In this document: in pieces, positions 23,626 to 35,441 of the stretch
Numbering within the stretch: the stretch's first letter is position 1
Layout: the number at the start of each line of letters is the position of its first letter
Assembly: GCA_037954325.1 (NCBI GenBank)
Contig: JBBMNZ010000015.1
Coordinates: 7,534,501-7,598,500, forward strand
Reading direction: 5' to 3'
Length of the DNA stretch: 64,000 nt
Origin: Fistularia commersonii
Taxonomy: Eukaryota > Chordata > Actinopteri > Syngnathiformes > Fistulariidae
Notes under the pieces: generated by a model
The model's database searches: none
The model's input: only the letters and a program-made list of their open reading frames with translations
What the model was told of the DNA's origin: nothing
Made by a program: the position numbers and the translations under genes

Positions 23626-25825
23626 AGAAACACTATTTGCATTTCCAAGCCATTACCTTTTTTTAGTCTTAAATTCTATATATATATTTTTCCCCCTGTC
23701 TGAGAGAACACAGAAGTTAGTTGCAAATGACCTTTTCATAGAAGTCAACTTTTCATTGCCTTTGCAAGCGGTGATAAAATTAAACACCAAAAGGCGTAAA
23801 AACTTGAGTCGGAATAAAAAATGGAAAATCTTCAATGACCTTCAATGATTCACCTGCTGTGAATCAGCGGACTTGAGAAAGAAAATTTTCTATAATTGTG
23901 ATTTGGTGTCATCATTAGTAAGTCACTTGAACTTTAACTATACTAAACTGACAAACTGGATTTCTTTTTGTTTCTTTTTTTTATAAAGGCATCATAAATC
24001 TATGAAGATCCAGAGAGCAAGAATAGTTATTTCAAAAATATCCAAGTTTCTGAGTTAGAGTGACAGAAAACCTTAAAATAAACAAAAAAACAACAAATTA
24101 AAAAAAAAAAAAAAAAAAAAGAGTTGGAACAAAAAATATTCTTGAAAAAATAACAAAAAATATGCTTGAATATTATTAAAGAAATCGAGCAAATAATTTT
24201 AATTAATTAAAAAAACAACTTTCTTTTTATTGAAACATTAAAGCAATTTTGGAAGGAACTGGAAAAAGCTGCATTCTCCATTTAAGGTTGTAAACTCCGT
24301 AGCCAGCTGAAATAAAATTAATGCCGTATATCAGACTGTTCAGGAAAAAAGTTAAGTGCTGGAAAAGCGGGAACAGAAAATAACTCTTCGTGTCTCGTTG
24401 GAGGCTACGTTTGACTTCAAGGTCGTCATGGCTGATGTGCAGTGCAGGCTTCACGTGTATTTTTGTCTTATATAGTTTGAAGTACATTTAAGTATATTTA
24501 AATGTGATTCGAGCATTCAAGTAATATAAGCAAACGCTTATATGGGCAGCCTAGCCTCTGGGGGGTGCAACAAACTATTGAAAAAAAAATTCAGCTTCAC
24601 AATAATTACATTTAAACGAATTATTACTATTAACTCATGATAATTAAATAAATCTCATATTGTTTCCAAGGTAAAGCAAAGCCCAATTAATATTGACGTG
24701 ACCCTCTGTTTTCTATAGTTGTTATTGATTCACTTAGTTACAGAATTATGGTAAAAATAATTTATATTGTATTTTAAGTTTGTTTTGTATCAATTTGTAT
24801 TTCGTTAATTAAAGTTGATGAGAAAAAGAAAAATCTAAGGATATGTGAATTAATGTTGTAGGGGGGCGCCATATAAAATCTTGACCAGGATACCGAGTAT
24901 TAACTTCTCGATTGTGTGAATTATGTTGTGATGATCATATCGTTCCTATAAAGTTGAAAGAGTGAAAAATCAGCAATTGCAGGAAATCAGTTTCATTATT
25001 TACAATGAAACAACTGTATAAAAAATGTAAATTATTTTCTAACTGGTCGGATAATATACATAAATATAAATGAAATGAAAAAGGAAATTTAGTATTTAAT
25101 TTATATATGAAAAAAAATAATTTAAAAAAATCATTAAAAATCGCCTGAAAGTGGAAGGCGGCTGCAAAAAAAAAAAGAAAAAAAAAAAAAAAAAAAAAAG
25201 GAAAAGCCCAGGGAGAGAGGGGACGGGGGCTAAGACTTCGCTATCAGTCCTTCAGCAGTGACAGTGGGCCGACTAATGGGATGAATCTGTGCAGCAGATA
25301 GGGGGGTCTGCAGCTCTGATAGCGTCTGTGGCCTGCTGCTGGGTTGAACGGCGACACGGACCAAAACAAAGCACCTTTCCTTATCAATAACTGCCAGCTA
25401 GCGGTGATTAAACTGCCCGATTAATCGCTGATTAGTGGAGCCGAAAACCTCAAATTACTCGTTTTCTTTTTGACTCTGTCTCGGAGGAAACTACCTTCTC
25501 ATGCGGACGGAGGGGATCCTGACCGATGGGGCATTAGTCGGCGTTGTTTTTCCCATTTTTTTTTTCCGGCTGAGCAAAATAGGTTTTTCTTAGAATATGT
25601 GTATAGTGCTTTCACATGCTGATTAAAGCAAAATAAATGCACTGAATTTAATTTAATCAAATTAAAATGATTATTTCGCTGAATATTTTCAGTTTTTTAA
25701 AATGTATTTTATTATCCATTCATTCATTTATTCATTCATCACAGCTGCATGTTGCATTTAAGGTCACCTTTCCCTTATTGCATACTTCCTGCAAGTGCTT
25801 AATTAAAATACTTAAAATTTATATG

Positions 25826-25830
<5 letters not shown>

Positions 25831-25867
<37 letters not shown>
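25831..25867. repeat. AC microsatellite
   Basis: About eighteen AC repeats, followed by a TA run in which the Tc1 element is inserted. Confidence 0.95.
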
Positions 25868-25869
<2 letters not shown>

Positions 25870-26099
25870 AACACATGTGTGTATATATATATATATATTA
25901 CAGTGAGGAGAACAAGTATTTGATAAACTGCTTATTTTTCAGCTTTTCCCACTTGCAAAGCATTTTTATCAAAGATAATCTTCAACTGTGAGTGACAGAA
26001 TCTAAAACAAAATCCAGAAGAACACATTGCATGATTTTTAGGTAATCAATTTGCATTCTTTGCATGGTATAAGTATTTGATACATTAGAAAAACAGAAT

Positions 26100-27036
26100 T
26101 TAATATTTGGTATAGAAACCTTTTTTGGCAATTCCAGAGATCAGACATTTCCAGAAGTTCTTGACCAGGTTTGCACAAACTGCAGCAGGGATTTTAGTCC
26201 ACTCCTCCATACAGATCTTTTGGGTTTCAGGCCAGTTGCTGGGCAATATGGACTTTCAGTTCCCTCTAAAGATTTTCCATTAGGTTCAGGTCTGGAGACT
26301 GGCTCAGACACTCCAGGACCTTGAGATGCTTCTTACGGAGCCACAACCATCTTCAAGGCTCATACTGGTTGGTTGTTGGCCAAGATCTTGCAATACATGG
26401 CCCAATCCATCCTCCCCTCAATACGATACAGTCGTCTTGTCCCCTTTGCAGAAAAGCATCCCCAAAGAATGATGTTTCCACCTCCATGCTTCACAGTTGG
26501 GATGGTGTTCTTGGGGTTGTACTCATCCTTCTTCTTCCTCCAAACACGGCGAGTGGAGTTTTGACCAAAAAGCTCTATTTTTGTCCCATTAAAACACATG
26601 ACCTTCTTCCATTCCTCCTCTGGATCTTCCAGTTGGTCATTGGCAAACTTCAGACCGGCCTGGACATGTGCTGGCTTGAGCAGGGGGATCCTTGCATGCA
26701 TTTTAATCGACAATGGCGTGGTGTGTTACTCACGGTTTTCCTTGAGACTGTGGTCCCAGCTCTCTTCAGGTCATTGACCAGGTCCAGACGTGTAGTTCTG
26801 GGCTGATCCTCACCTTTCTCATGATCAGTGATCCTCCACATAGTGAGATCTTGCATGGAGCCCCAGACCGAGGGAGATTGACCGCCGTCTTAAACTTCTT
26901 CCATTTTCTAATAATTGTGCCAACAGTTGTTGCTTCTCACCAAGCTGCTTGCCTATTGTCCTGTAGCCCATCCCAGCCTCGTGCACGTCTACCATTTTAT
27001 CCCTGATGTCCTTACACAGCTTTCGATCTTGGCCAT
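26100..27036 (-). pseudogene. Tc1 transposase pseudogene
   Basis: The start codon at 27036 opens MAKIESCVRTSGI-like sequence (MAKTRELCKD in the family), followed by the paired helix-turn-helix region ending GYRTIGKQLGE. The reading frame is then lost by one base at GAGAAGCAACAA (the family has GAGAAGGCAACAA). Later segments keep recognisable transposase, for example FANDQLEDPEEEWKKVMCF, RRVWRKKKDEYNP and ILWGCFSAKGT. The segment between the ILANN region and the SVRKKHLKVL-like tail is missing; it should contain the second catalytic aspartate block (HDNDPKHT type). The stop is TAA at 26102-26100. With a frameshift and a catalytic deletion it cannot encode active transposase. Confidence 0.9.
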
Positions 27037-27214
27037 TATGGAGAAGTTGGGGTTTGTTTGAGTTTATGGACACGTGTCTTTTATACAGGGAAGGAGTTCA
27101 AACTGGTTCAGTTTATACAGGTAATGAATGGAGAACATGAGGGCTTCTTAAAGAAGAACTAATAGGTCTGTGAGAGCTGCAATTCTTATTGGTTGGTAGG
27201 TGATCAAATACTTA

Positions 27215-27504
27215 CAGGACTGTCTCAGAAAATTAGAATATTGTGATAAAGTTCTTTATCTTCTGTAATGCAATTACAAAAACAAAAAATGTCATACATT
27301 CTGGATTCATTACAAATCAACTTACATATTACAAGCCTTTTATTATTTTGATATTGATGATTATGGCTTACATCTTAAGAAAACTCAAAAATCCTATCTC
27401 AAAATATTAGAATATCATGAAAAAGTATTTTTTGTTTTTTTTTAATTGCATTACAGAATATAAAGAACTTTATCAGAATATTCTAATTTTCTGAGACAGT
27501 CCTG
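27215..27504. mobile_element. Tc1/mariner-type MITE nested in the Tc1 element
   Basis: A 290-bp insertion begins CAGGACTGTCTCAGAAAATT and ends in the inverse, CTGAGACAGTCCTG. It is flanked by TA on both sides (27213-27214 and 27505-27506). Removing it with one TA restores the Tc1 text AAATACTTATATCATGCAAC. The inverted termini pair for roughly 50 bases (AGAATATTGTGATAAAGTTC on one side, its complement on the other). No coding capacity. Relatives occur at 6597 and 40002. Confidence 0.93.
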
Positions 27505-27743
27505 TATATCATGCAACAAAATGCAGCTGAACTACTTAAAAATCAAAGTGTGTTTTCTAGATTTTTGTTTTAGATTCTGTCACTCACAGTTGAAGATTAT
27601 CTTTGATAAAAATGCTTTGCAAGTGGGAAGGGCTGAAAAATCAGCAGTGTATCAAACACTGTATATATGTCAATTATATCTAATATAAGCTGAACATCAA
27701 CTCCCCTTCATGAATATCACATGAATAAGCATTTCCCACTTAC

Positions 27744-27894
27744 AGCGGACTTCCAGGAACATGCCGCGGCTGTCCTGTCCGATGGAGTTGCTGGCGGTGC
27801 AGAGGTACTCGCCGGCGTACGTGAAGAGGACATTCTTCAGCGTAAGAGAGGAAACCCTGGCATGGCTGCGGACAACGATGCTCCTGTCGTGGCT
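27744..27894 (-). CDS. ncam1: ncam1 exon 9: second half of Ig4
   Basis: This 151-bp exon, phase 0 to phase 1, reads SHDRSIVVRSHARVSSLTLK then NVLFTYAGEYLCTASNSIGQ and DSRGMFLEVR. It is nearly the mammalian sequence (VVRSHARVSSLTLKSIQYTDAGEYICTASNTIGQDSQ). C in YLCTAS is the second Ig4 cysteine. The usual aspartate of the DxGxYxC corner is tyrosine here (TYAGEYLC). The acceptor is CATTTCCAG and the donor GTAAGTGGG. A Tc1 copy with a nested MITE ends only about 80 bp beyond its donor. Confidence 0.95.
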
Positions 27895-28228
27895 CTGGAA
27901 ATGAGGAAACAAATGCAAAGTGACATAGGATGTTTGCACAGAGGCATTTTAACCCCCTATTATTTTGTATTTTTTCTTCATTTTTGTATTTGTTAGTTTA
28001 TTGTTACTATATTATTAATTAATCTATTTCTACTTTATTATCATACTTTTTATTATTTTGTTCATATTTTCTTGAACAGATTTCAAAAAAATAACGCACA
28101 CTTATAGACGTGCACTTTAAGTAATTCCATTTGTTGACAGGGTGATATGTCAAATTGGATTATCAGTATTTGTTTGTGACTTTTATCGATTTTTATTTTT
28201 GTTAATTTAGTATTTAGTTTTATTCAGG

Positions 28229-28285
28229 TCAGGGTCGGATGGCGATGGTTGATTTGCTGCGGTGAACCCTGACGGGAAAAGCTGA
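28229..28285. repeat. CTTTTCCCTTCAGGGGT repeat fragment, inverted
   Basis: GATGGCGATGGTTGATTTGC then TGCGGTGAACCCTGACGGGA and AAAGCTGAAA is the reverse complement of the repeat at 5480-5545. Confidence 0.6.
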
Positions 28286-29734
28286 AATGAGAATTTAGTA
28301 TTTAGTTTTACTTATTATTTAGTTGTAATTATTTTCATGTATATATATATATATATATACATATATGAATCATTTTTTTCTACTTATGCATTCAAATATT
28401 CATTTATTTATTTGTTTATTAATTCATTTTTTTGGCCTCTCACTTTTTCTTTGGGAGGGATTAAAAAAAATCTCATGACGAATCTACATAATTATAGCTA
28501 TCATAGCTATGTATGAATATTTTATAAACGCAGGTGTATTTTTTCTTTTTTACATATCCATTCATATATTTATCGGTGGAATTATTTAATTTACTTTTTA
28601 ATTTTTGTTCATGTGATTTTTATTTCATCATAACGTTTTGTAGGTGCTTTCAATATTATATCTGTGGAAAGAAGTCTACCTCACTGCATTCTGCAGAAAG
28701 CTAACATTGAGCACATCGTTTTACACTAATTGCAGGATTACATGCGTTAGAAAATACAATTTCTCTTTCTATTTCTTTTTTTTTCTGGATTTTTCTCAAC
28801 ACTTTCAAGAGTTTCTAGGCCATTTTTTTTCAATGTCATTCCAGCTCTGGGTAACGTTTGATCACGGCGTCGGCGCGTCCTCCTAGCTATGGTCACAGCA
28901 GGGCTCCAATGGCCTCTGCAACCACTAACTACGGTTTTAACTTTTTCAATGTGCCCGGCTGGATGTACGGAGGGTTCTCATTGGCTATAACTCAACACTA
29001 AGTTAGGACACGGAGAGTTAGGAGGGGGTTATTGATATCAATAATGAAAGAGTCAATGTTCACAGCTGTTAAAAAACACATCTGAAGCCTCTCTTGTCTC
29101 CGAGCAACACACATCCTCTTCCTCGCAGCCGTGAGTTCTTATTAATATTTACGCCGTCCAGGTGCTTCGCCCGTTACGTTCGATAAATAATTAAGTTCCC
29201 GGCATGAAGTGTTATCCTCCGCCACTGCTGTTTACTGACAAAGCGAGGGAAGGCCCTGGAACATTTAGAAAAAGGGCGACATTAATCCCGTCTGACGGCC
29301 TTGCGATGGATGTTCAGGTGAAAAAAAAAAGGGAAGTTCGCCAGAAGAACGGACTTTTGACGATGTGACGGAGACCTTTGCGCGGGGATTTATCTGCCGA
29401 GGCCAATCGATCGCTTTAATTAAACCCTCATGATTCCTCGCTGAGAGAATTTCTAGACGGCGGCACCCGAGTGGAAGGCGTGGGAATGATTTTTTCAGCT
29501 GCGGTGATGATGGTTACATAATCTCTCAATGCATATCGCTCTTTCAGGTGAGACAGTCCAACCCCCCGATCACTCTCTGCAGACAGGGGAGAACTTCCCA
29601 AACCATGCGAAATACTGAAATTGACTTGCGATTTTGTAAAAATAACATCTGAAATGTATTTCAAACTAACTACACCAACTCCCAAATAGCATTATGATAA
29701 TTTCCTCATACTTTATGTATATACAATCTCTCCA

Positions 29735-29905
29735 TATATATTCCTTCATTTATTAGCTATACTTCTTATCCTGCACCTAGAGTACTATAGATATCTCATT
29801 CCCACATCTTGGGGCAATTTGGGGTCTGAGATGAATTCCTTTTGGACTTGGGAAGAAACCGGAGAACCTGGAGGAAACCCAGGCACACAAATGGCGGTGG
29901 TAATA
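29735..29905. repeat. Interspersed repeat fragment (middle part of the CATCCATCC family)
   Basis: Contains CTTATCCTGCACCTAGAG, TTGGGGCAATTTGGGGTCTG and the characteristic GAAACCGGAGAACCTGGAGG followed by AAACCCAGGCACACAA. This is an aged copy of the family at 22805. Confidence 0.65.
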
Positions 29906-32747
29906 CAAATTGCTAAATTTAATTACATTTATGAAATTAAAAAAAGAATAATATATATATAATTTTAGTTTTTTATATAATAAAATTATATATACATTTT
30001 TTCTCATGCTTATATTAAATAAAAAAGATCATATATACGTATATTTTTTTATTTTTTTATACAATAAAATTATATATACATATATATGTCAATATATAGT
30101 GAATAAACATATACAAGGAAATGCTATATTTCTTATATATGGAATACTTATATACATAGGTATACTTAATAATATACTATGTTAAATTACATTGAATAAA
30201 ATGAAATGTTAAGATTTCATTCAACAAAGACATCATATATACATATAATTTTATTAAATTTAACTTTATCCTATTTAATTTGTAATTTAATAACTCTGAG
30301 CGGTAAATTATGTACTTGTAGTAAAAATAGACAAATAATATTTAGCAATTAACTTTTACATGTCTACCTGTGTGTGTGTGTGTGACAGGAATCGGAACAA
30401 TAAATGAACATCTTAGCTCGCCACCCCACCAAATACAACAATAAAATAAAATAAAATAGAAAAAAATAGATAAAATAAAATAAAATATGCAATCAGGTAT
30501 TGGAGCACTTCAGTGATCTGAATGTATTATCTTTGGCAGAGCTAAATATACAAAGGAAAATGAAAACAGTTCAAGACATTTGAAATTTCTAAAGTGAATG
30601 ACTCTACTTCATTGGTGTCTGCAGGCCGGCAGCAATTTGACACAGAAGTTACTAGAACTAAATAAAATAGTTCCTTTTGACAGAGTTTGCAGTAAGTGGC
30701 CTGGGATACTGGTTATTACACATTATTAGTCATCCTGGTTGACACAGAGCTGCTGAAAGGATGGCTGTTTGTGTGATTTGGCCAAAATACATCCTCCAAA
30801 GGTTAGGTTGTCACCATGGTTACCATTCCTAAAGCACACTGTGTTAGAGAAAAAATATGATCTGACGGATAAAAGCCAAACCGTGTCTCTGCGCTGAACT
30901 GAGATGAGGAGACGCCGGGATGTTTGGCAATTAACCGCAGGGTAAAACTCAACACATTCCCTATCCAACAGGATCGGACACGTGGAAATATAATCGGCTG
31001 ATCGAAGCAGGAACAACAAAACAGTTTGCTCAAAATTAAGGGCTTTCCTTAGTGTTGTTATTTAAACAATGGCTTAACAGAGGCAAAAAAATAAAATAGA
31101 AAAATTTGTGCAAAGCTCACAGGTCCTGAGCATGTGGAACATCCCTCACTGCTGGTGAACAAATTAAATGATAAGTATTTAATCTAATTTAATTTAATTT
31201 AATATATTATTATTATTATTTTTTTTAATTTATTTCAATTCGGGTCAAGTTTGACAAGTTTGATGAGGCACAAAATATGCGTCACAGTTGGGAAGCAAAA
31301 AGAAAAAAAATAGAAAATCAATATTAACCGGTTAAAATATAACATTTTGCTATAATTTTTTGTAAATGTTTATTTTGATCTTTTTTTATAATCATTTTGC
31401 ATTTTTTGACCTTAACTCTTTACCATGTGACAGTCAAAATACATTAAAAATAAACTAATAAAATGTTAAATAAGCAAACAAACATAAACAAAAATAAATA
31501 GTGGTATAATCAAATAAATAACTAATAAAGTCGATAAATGAAAGTTAAAATAAACAAATCACCAACTAAATAAATATGTGACAGACAAATGAACAGATAA
31601 ATTAGTTAAATAACAAACATAGTAATAAATAACGATAAATAACAATAAATAACTGACCAAGTAAAAAAACAAAAACACGAATAACAATAAGTACAAAAGT
31701 GACTAAAACGTAGTAGTAAACCAACAAGTAAATGAACACACACAAAAAAAAAAATCAAAGTAAATCGGTAAAAAAAAAAAAAAAAAAAAAAATTAGGTAA
31801 ATTAATCTGTAATAACAACCCCTTATTCGAATGTTAATCATTCAAACGAAAAGGTTTGAAATTCTCTCAATGTAATGAAATATGGCGATGATAAGGGTGG
31901 GATGTCAGACTCTAAAAATGGATCCCGCCACCTCCGTTGCTGTGTGGAAAATTAGATTGACCGGCAGGAAATTGTTTCCAATCCCACCAAAGTGTTAAAA
32001 CGGGTCCCCCCCCTCCCGGTATCGGGCTAATACGACAACACAATTTACAGCCAATGTTTCCTCTGTCTGGTTTCATCTGTCCCATTACATTGACTGATGA
32101 ACACACTCATGTGGTATTTCCTGTCTTTATAAAAGGGGATCGGCTGGATGTTCTTTTCCAGGAGCCGCTGACGTCAGTGACATTCAACGGCCGGGGGGGG
32201 AAAGGGTGGGTTTGTAATCAGACCGTGATCTGTTTCCAGTGTCACTTTACCTCTTGAACTGCATGTAATAACATGGGCGAGGCTGAGGTGGCTAAAAGTC
32301 TTTATCGGCGGCGGGGGATCGGCCCGTGTGACGTGGAGACAGCGGAGGTGTTTGAGGCGAAGGCTTCGGAGGTGAATAATTTAACATGGCTTACATTTCC
32401 GTGTTTGCCGATGCGAAAAGTGACAAAGCCCTGAGATTCGACACAATGGTAATTAAAGATTAAGCATATATTTGGGAAAAGAAATACATAAATAAAATAT
32501 AGTTGTACTACTACCGCCTCTACCAAGAATAATACTATTTATGGTAACAATGTTAATAATAATAATGTTTATGATAATAAAAATGTTGACAAATTTACTA
32601 ATAAACATGAGCAAAACAACTTAATACTAAAATTACTATTACTGCTGCTACTTCTACTACTACTACTAATAATGATTATAATTATAAAACAAAACAAAAA
32701 CAAATGTGCAACTCTATGTAGCCTTGTGATTGACTGGCGACCAGTCC

Positions 32748-32760
32748 AATAATAATAATG

Positions 32761-32791
<31 letters not shown>
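32748..32791. repeat. AAT microsatellite
   Basis: An AAT array next to a short piece (GACTGGCGACCAGTCC) of the abundant interspersed repeat. Confidence 0.9.
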
Positions 32792-32792
<1 letters not shown>

Positions 32793-33894
32793 GTAGACAT
32801 CTTTTTTTATTTGCGTTTTATTTACATGTCTGGGTTCAAAATGGGGCTGCAGTGTTGCCATGGCAGTGATAAGAGAAGGATGGCTGCATCTATGCTGCAA
32901 GATTAATATTTTTCCCCTGAAAATGATTAATATTTACTTTCTAGTTTATTGTAAAGAAAACACAGACACGCAGAATTAATCTGAGTTTCAGTTTCACATG
33001 AAGGCTATAATTTGAGAACATTTTTAGTGAACTGACTCATTTTAGAGAATAGTCCGTTTTCTTTATTCATTTTTTTTTGCAATAATGTGTCATGTAGTGA
33101 GCGAGGGGTGTTTCAAATTTTCTGACATGCTATCAGTCCAATTCAATAGTCCCTCATGGTTAATGCTGAAATGCTAACCTACATCATCTGGTAATGTGCA
33201 TGAATTATTCTCTAAACTTCACACTGGAAAATGAATACAGGAATAAATCAATAACAACGTAAAACCAAAAGAAAGAACATAGTGCATGTGTCGTCCAACG
33301 CACTCCAAAACGTGGTCTCGAATTATATTCCTTTTGCCAGCGACTGCTGTTTTTTTTATTTATTTTTTATTTATGAAGATATCCCATGGGGGCTGAAGGA
33401 CTCAAATCGTAAGTCTCTCAAATAACAGGTTCTTTGTCGTATAATACGGGTATGAATCTTTCATGACTTATTCAGCGGTTTTCTGATGTATGAGTATTGT
33501 TTTTTTTCATTTTCTTTCTTTTATGGGATTTGCTGTTCTTTTGTATAAATATTTGTGTGTATATACATATATATATATGTATGATGTATGTTTGTGCATA
33601 CATTTGTTTCATACATTAATTATTTTTTACAAATCTGTGATTTTTAACGTGGCTGTGACAGCATATGGCTCCCAGACAAATTTTGAGTTGAAAAAAAAGA
33701 AATTGTATGGAACTGATTTTAAAATACTTGTGATATTTTGTCATAATACGGTGTCATTTTAAAGTAAACAGAAATTAGTTTTGAAGATAAATTTCACGGG
33801 TCACCCGTTGGTCGGAATCATGAACCAATGGCTTCCGTGTCATTGTAAAGGTGAAGAAATCAATTTTGATCGGATAGTCAACTTGTTTATCCGC

Positions 33895-34220
33895 TTCAAC
33901 CCTTGTAATGGAAAAGATGGCGAAAAGAAAAAAAAAAAAGACGACGATGACAGTGCATTCCAGGCTACATGGACAGAAGAATTTGCATTTTTTGGAGGGA
34001 GCAGGATCTGCTGTATGTCTAGTATGCAATGATAAAATTGCATTGATGAAACAGTCAAATATAAACCGGCACTTTGAACAAAACCATGCAGCACCAGAGA
34101 TCGCATTAAAAGTAAGACATATTTAATTTATTATATGTTAAAAATATGGCTCGTAATGAAATATATTTAGAAATATTTGGGTTTTATGGCTCTTCTAGTC
34201 AAAAAGGTTCCTGACCCCTG
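33895..34220 (+). mobile_element. hAT (Charlie-like) relic with zinc-finger start
   Basis: The plus strand encodes MAKRKKKKTT, then in a shifted frame CLVCNDKIALMKQSNINRHF and EQNHAAPE. This is the C-x2-C ... H-x4-H finger at the N-terminus of Charlie-type hAT transposases. The region ends with the hAT-like terminus GGTTCCTGACCCCTG at 34220. The catalytic part and the left terminus were not found. A frameshift between the start methionine and the finger shows decay. Confidence 0.75.
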
Positions 34221-34437
34221 GTCTAGAGTCTAAATTTTTGCAGTCAAACGGATCCCGACTTTATCACGGCAACTAAAATAGCCACACACAACAACCACGT
34301 CTCCTAAGCTGAGCAAACCCGACTGGAGGTCTCAGCAGCATTCTCCAGTGCCAAACCACCCCTGTCCAATCTTACACCTGAAGAGAGGAAGGCTCTCCTC
34401 AATCGAAAAGGCGAGAGCATCACCATCCTCCCAGCCT

Positions 34438-34500
34438 TGCGGGCCAAATATAATTACAGTGCGGGACGAACTTGGCCGGCGGGCCAGAGTTTGACACCTA
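34438..34500. mobile_element. hAT-like terminus inside the Penelope relic
   Basis: TTGCGGGCCAAATATAATTA then CAGTGCGGGACGAACTTGGC and GGGCCAGAGTTTGACACCTA resembles the terminal fragment at 8100-8190. It interrupts Penelope coding sequence between ESITILP and ICGLPEI. Confidence 0.55.
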
Positions 34501-34772
34501 TGATCTGTGGACTCCCGGAGATTCAAAAGGAGGGAGCTCCTCTCAGACCCATCGTCAGCAGCATCAACTCCGTCACAAACAACATTGGCAAATACGTGGC
34601 AGAGATTTTGTCACCTTTGGTTGGTAACAACACACACCATATCCAGAATTCGCAGGACTTTGCCAGTAAGGTCAACCAGATCAGGCTTGACCCGGATGAA
34701 ACCGTGGTGTCGTATGATGTAATCTTACTGTTCACATGTATCCTCACATGTGAGGGAACGCCTCGTAAATGA
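34498..34772 (+). pseudogene. Penelope RT fragment, N-terminal palm/fingers
   Basis: Reads ICGLPEIQKEGAPLRPIVSS then INSVTNNIGKYVAEILSPLV, GNNTHHIQNSQDFASKVNQI and RLDPDETVVSYDVILLFTCI. The GLPKIHKEG-like box, the LRPIVSSI box and the VSYDV-LFT box are diagnostic of Penelope-like RT in fish. In active copies the text continues, but here the frame is lost at 34772. Confidence 0.85.
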
Positions 34773-34929
34773 CAACACCTGGATCACACCCACACCCGAC
34801 TGGACCTGTGTCTACAGACCACCTATTTTCAGTTTAACGGCAGTTTCAACCGGTAAAAACATGGATGTGCCATAGCCTTGTCTGTATCCCTAATAGTGGC
34901 AAACCTGTACATGTAGAAGGTGTACAAGG

Positions 34930-35274
34930 TTGGGAGCAAGGCCTCTTGCCTCACTGCCAACCCACTGGTTCAGGTATGTAGGTGACATAAGGGTCAAGAT
35001 CAAGAAGAATGAGGTAGAAGCATTCATCAATCACCTCAACACGATCAACACTCACATCGAATTCACAAAGGAAAACTTCACTGGTGACCAACTCCCCTTC
35101 TTAGACTTTTGTGTTCACATCCAACAGGACAGAAGCCTGGGCATCAAGTTTTACAGGAAACCAACACTCACTGAACAGTATTTACTTTTCAACTCACACT
35201 ACCCCCTTGAGCACAAATTGGGGGTAATCATAACTCAAGAACATCCCATCAACTGCCCAAGGAAGCAAGAGTGA
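34930..35274 (+). pseudogene. Penelope RT fragment, catalytic palm to thumb
   Basis: Contains WFRYVGDIRVKIKKNEVEAF, INHLNTINTHIEFTKENF, LPFLDFCVHIQQDRSLGIKF and YRKPTLTEQYLLFNSHYPLE. The first block is the RT motif C region, with Asp replaced by Gly in the expected YVDD. The FLD box and the YRKPT box are typical. It is broken at both ends. Confidence 0.85.
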
Positions 35275-35441
35275 GGTATAACATGTTAGGAAAGCCTTGA
35301 GATCCTGTGGCTACTCTAATTGGGACTTTGCCAAATGAGAAACCACCAAATGCAGGAACGTAGAACAGGAGGACGACAACAACAAACGAAAGAACATCAT
35401 CATAACCCTATGTGGCCGGTGTTTCGGAGACACTTGGATAG

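Larger units (their letters stand above)
25901..27661 (-). mobile_element. Tc1-type DNA transposon, transposase on minus strand
   Basis: The left terminus starts CAGTGAGGAGAACAAG after a TA (25899-25900), and the right terminus ends CACTG before TA (27662-27663). These are the ends of a common fish Tc1 family whose termini read GGGGAGAACAAGTATTTGAT. The right terminal repeat is shortened: the sequence passes from ATCAAA straight to CACTG. A separate 290-bp MITE is inserted near the right end. The transposase reads on the same strand as ncam1. The element sits in intron 9, with its right end about 80 bp from the exon 9 donor. Confidence 0.92.
17873..27743 (-). other. ncam1 intron 9
   Basis: A 9.9-kb intron. 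From low to high coordinate: AT-rich sequence (18200-19650), a GC-rich island (19680-19990), AT-rich sequence, a second island (20930-21720), a pogo-like element (21950-22770), an abundant interspersed repeat (22805-23028), a hAT MITE (23044-23350), a Tc1-type terminal fragment (23558-23625), a third island (25140-25560), an AC microsatellite (25831-25867), and a Tc1 element with a nested MITE (25901-27661). Confidence 0.75.

Noticed and set aside
26321..26806. 161-codon open frame on the plus strand
   Set aside because: It is the antisense of the Tc1 transposase, which reads on the minus strand.
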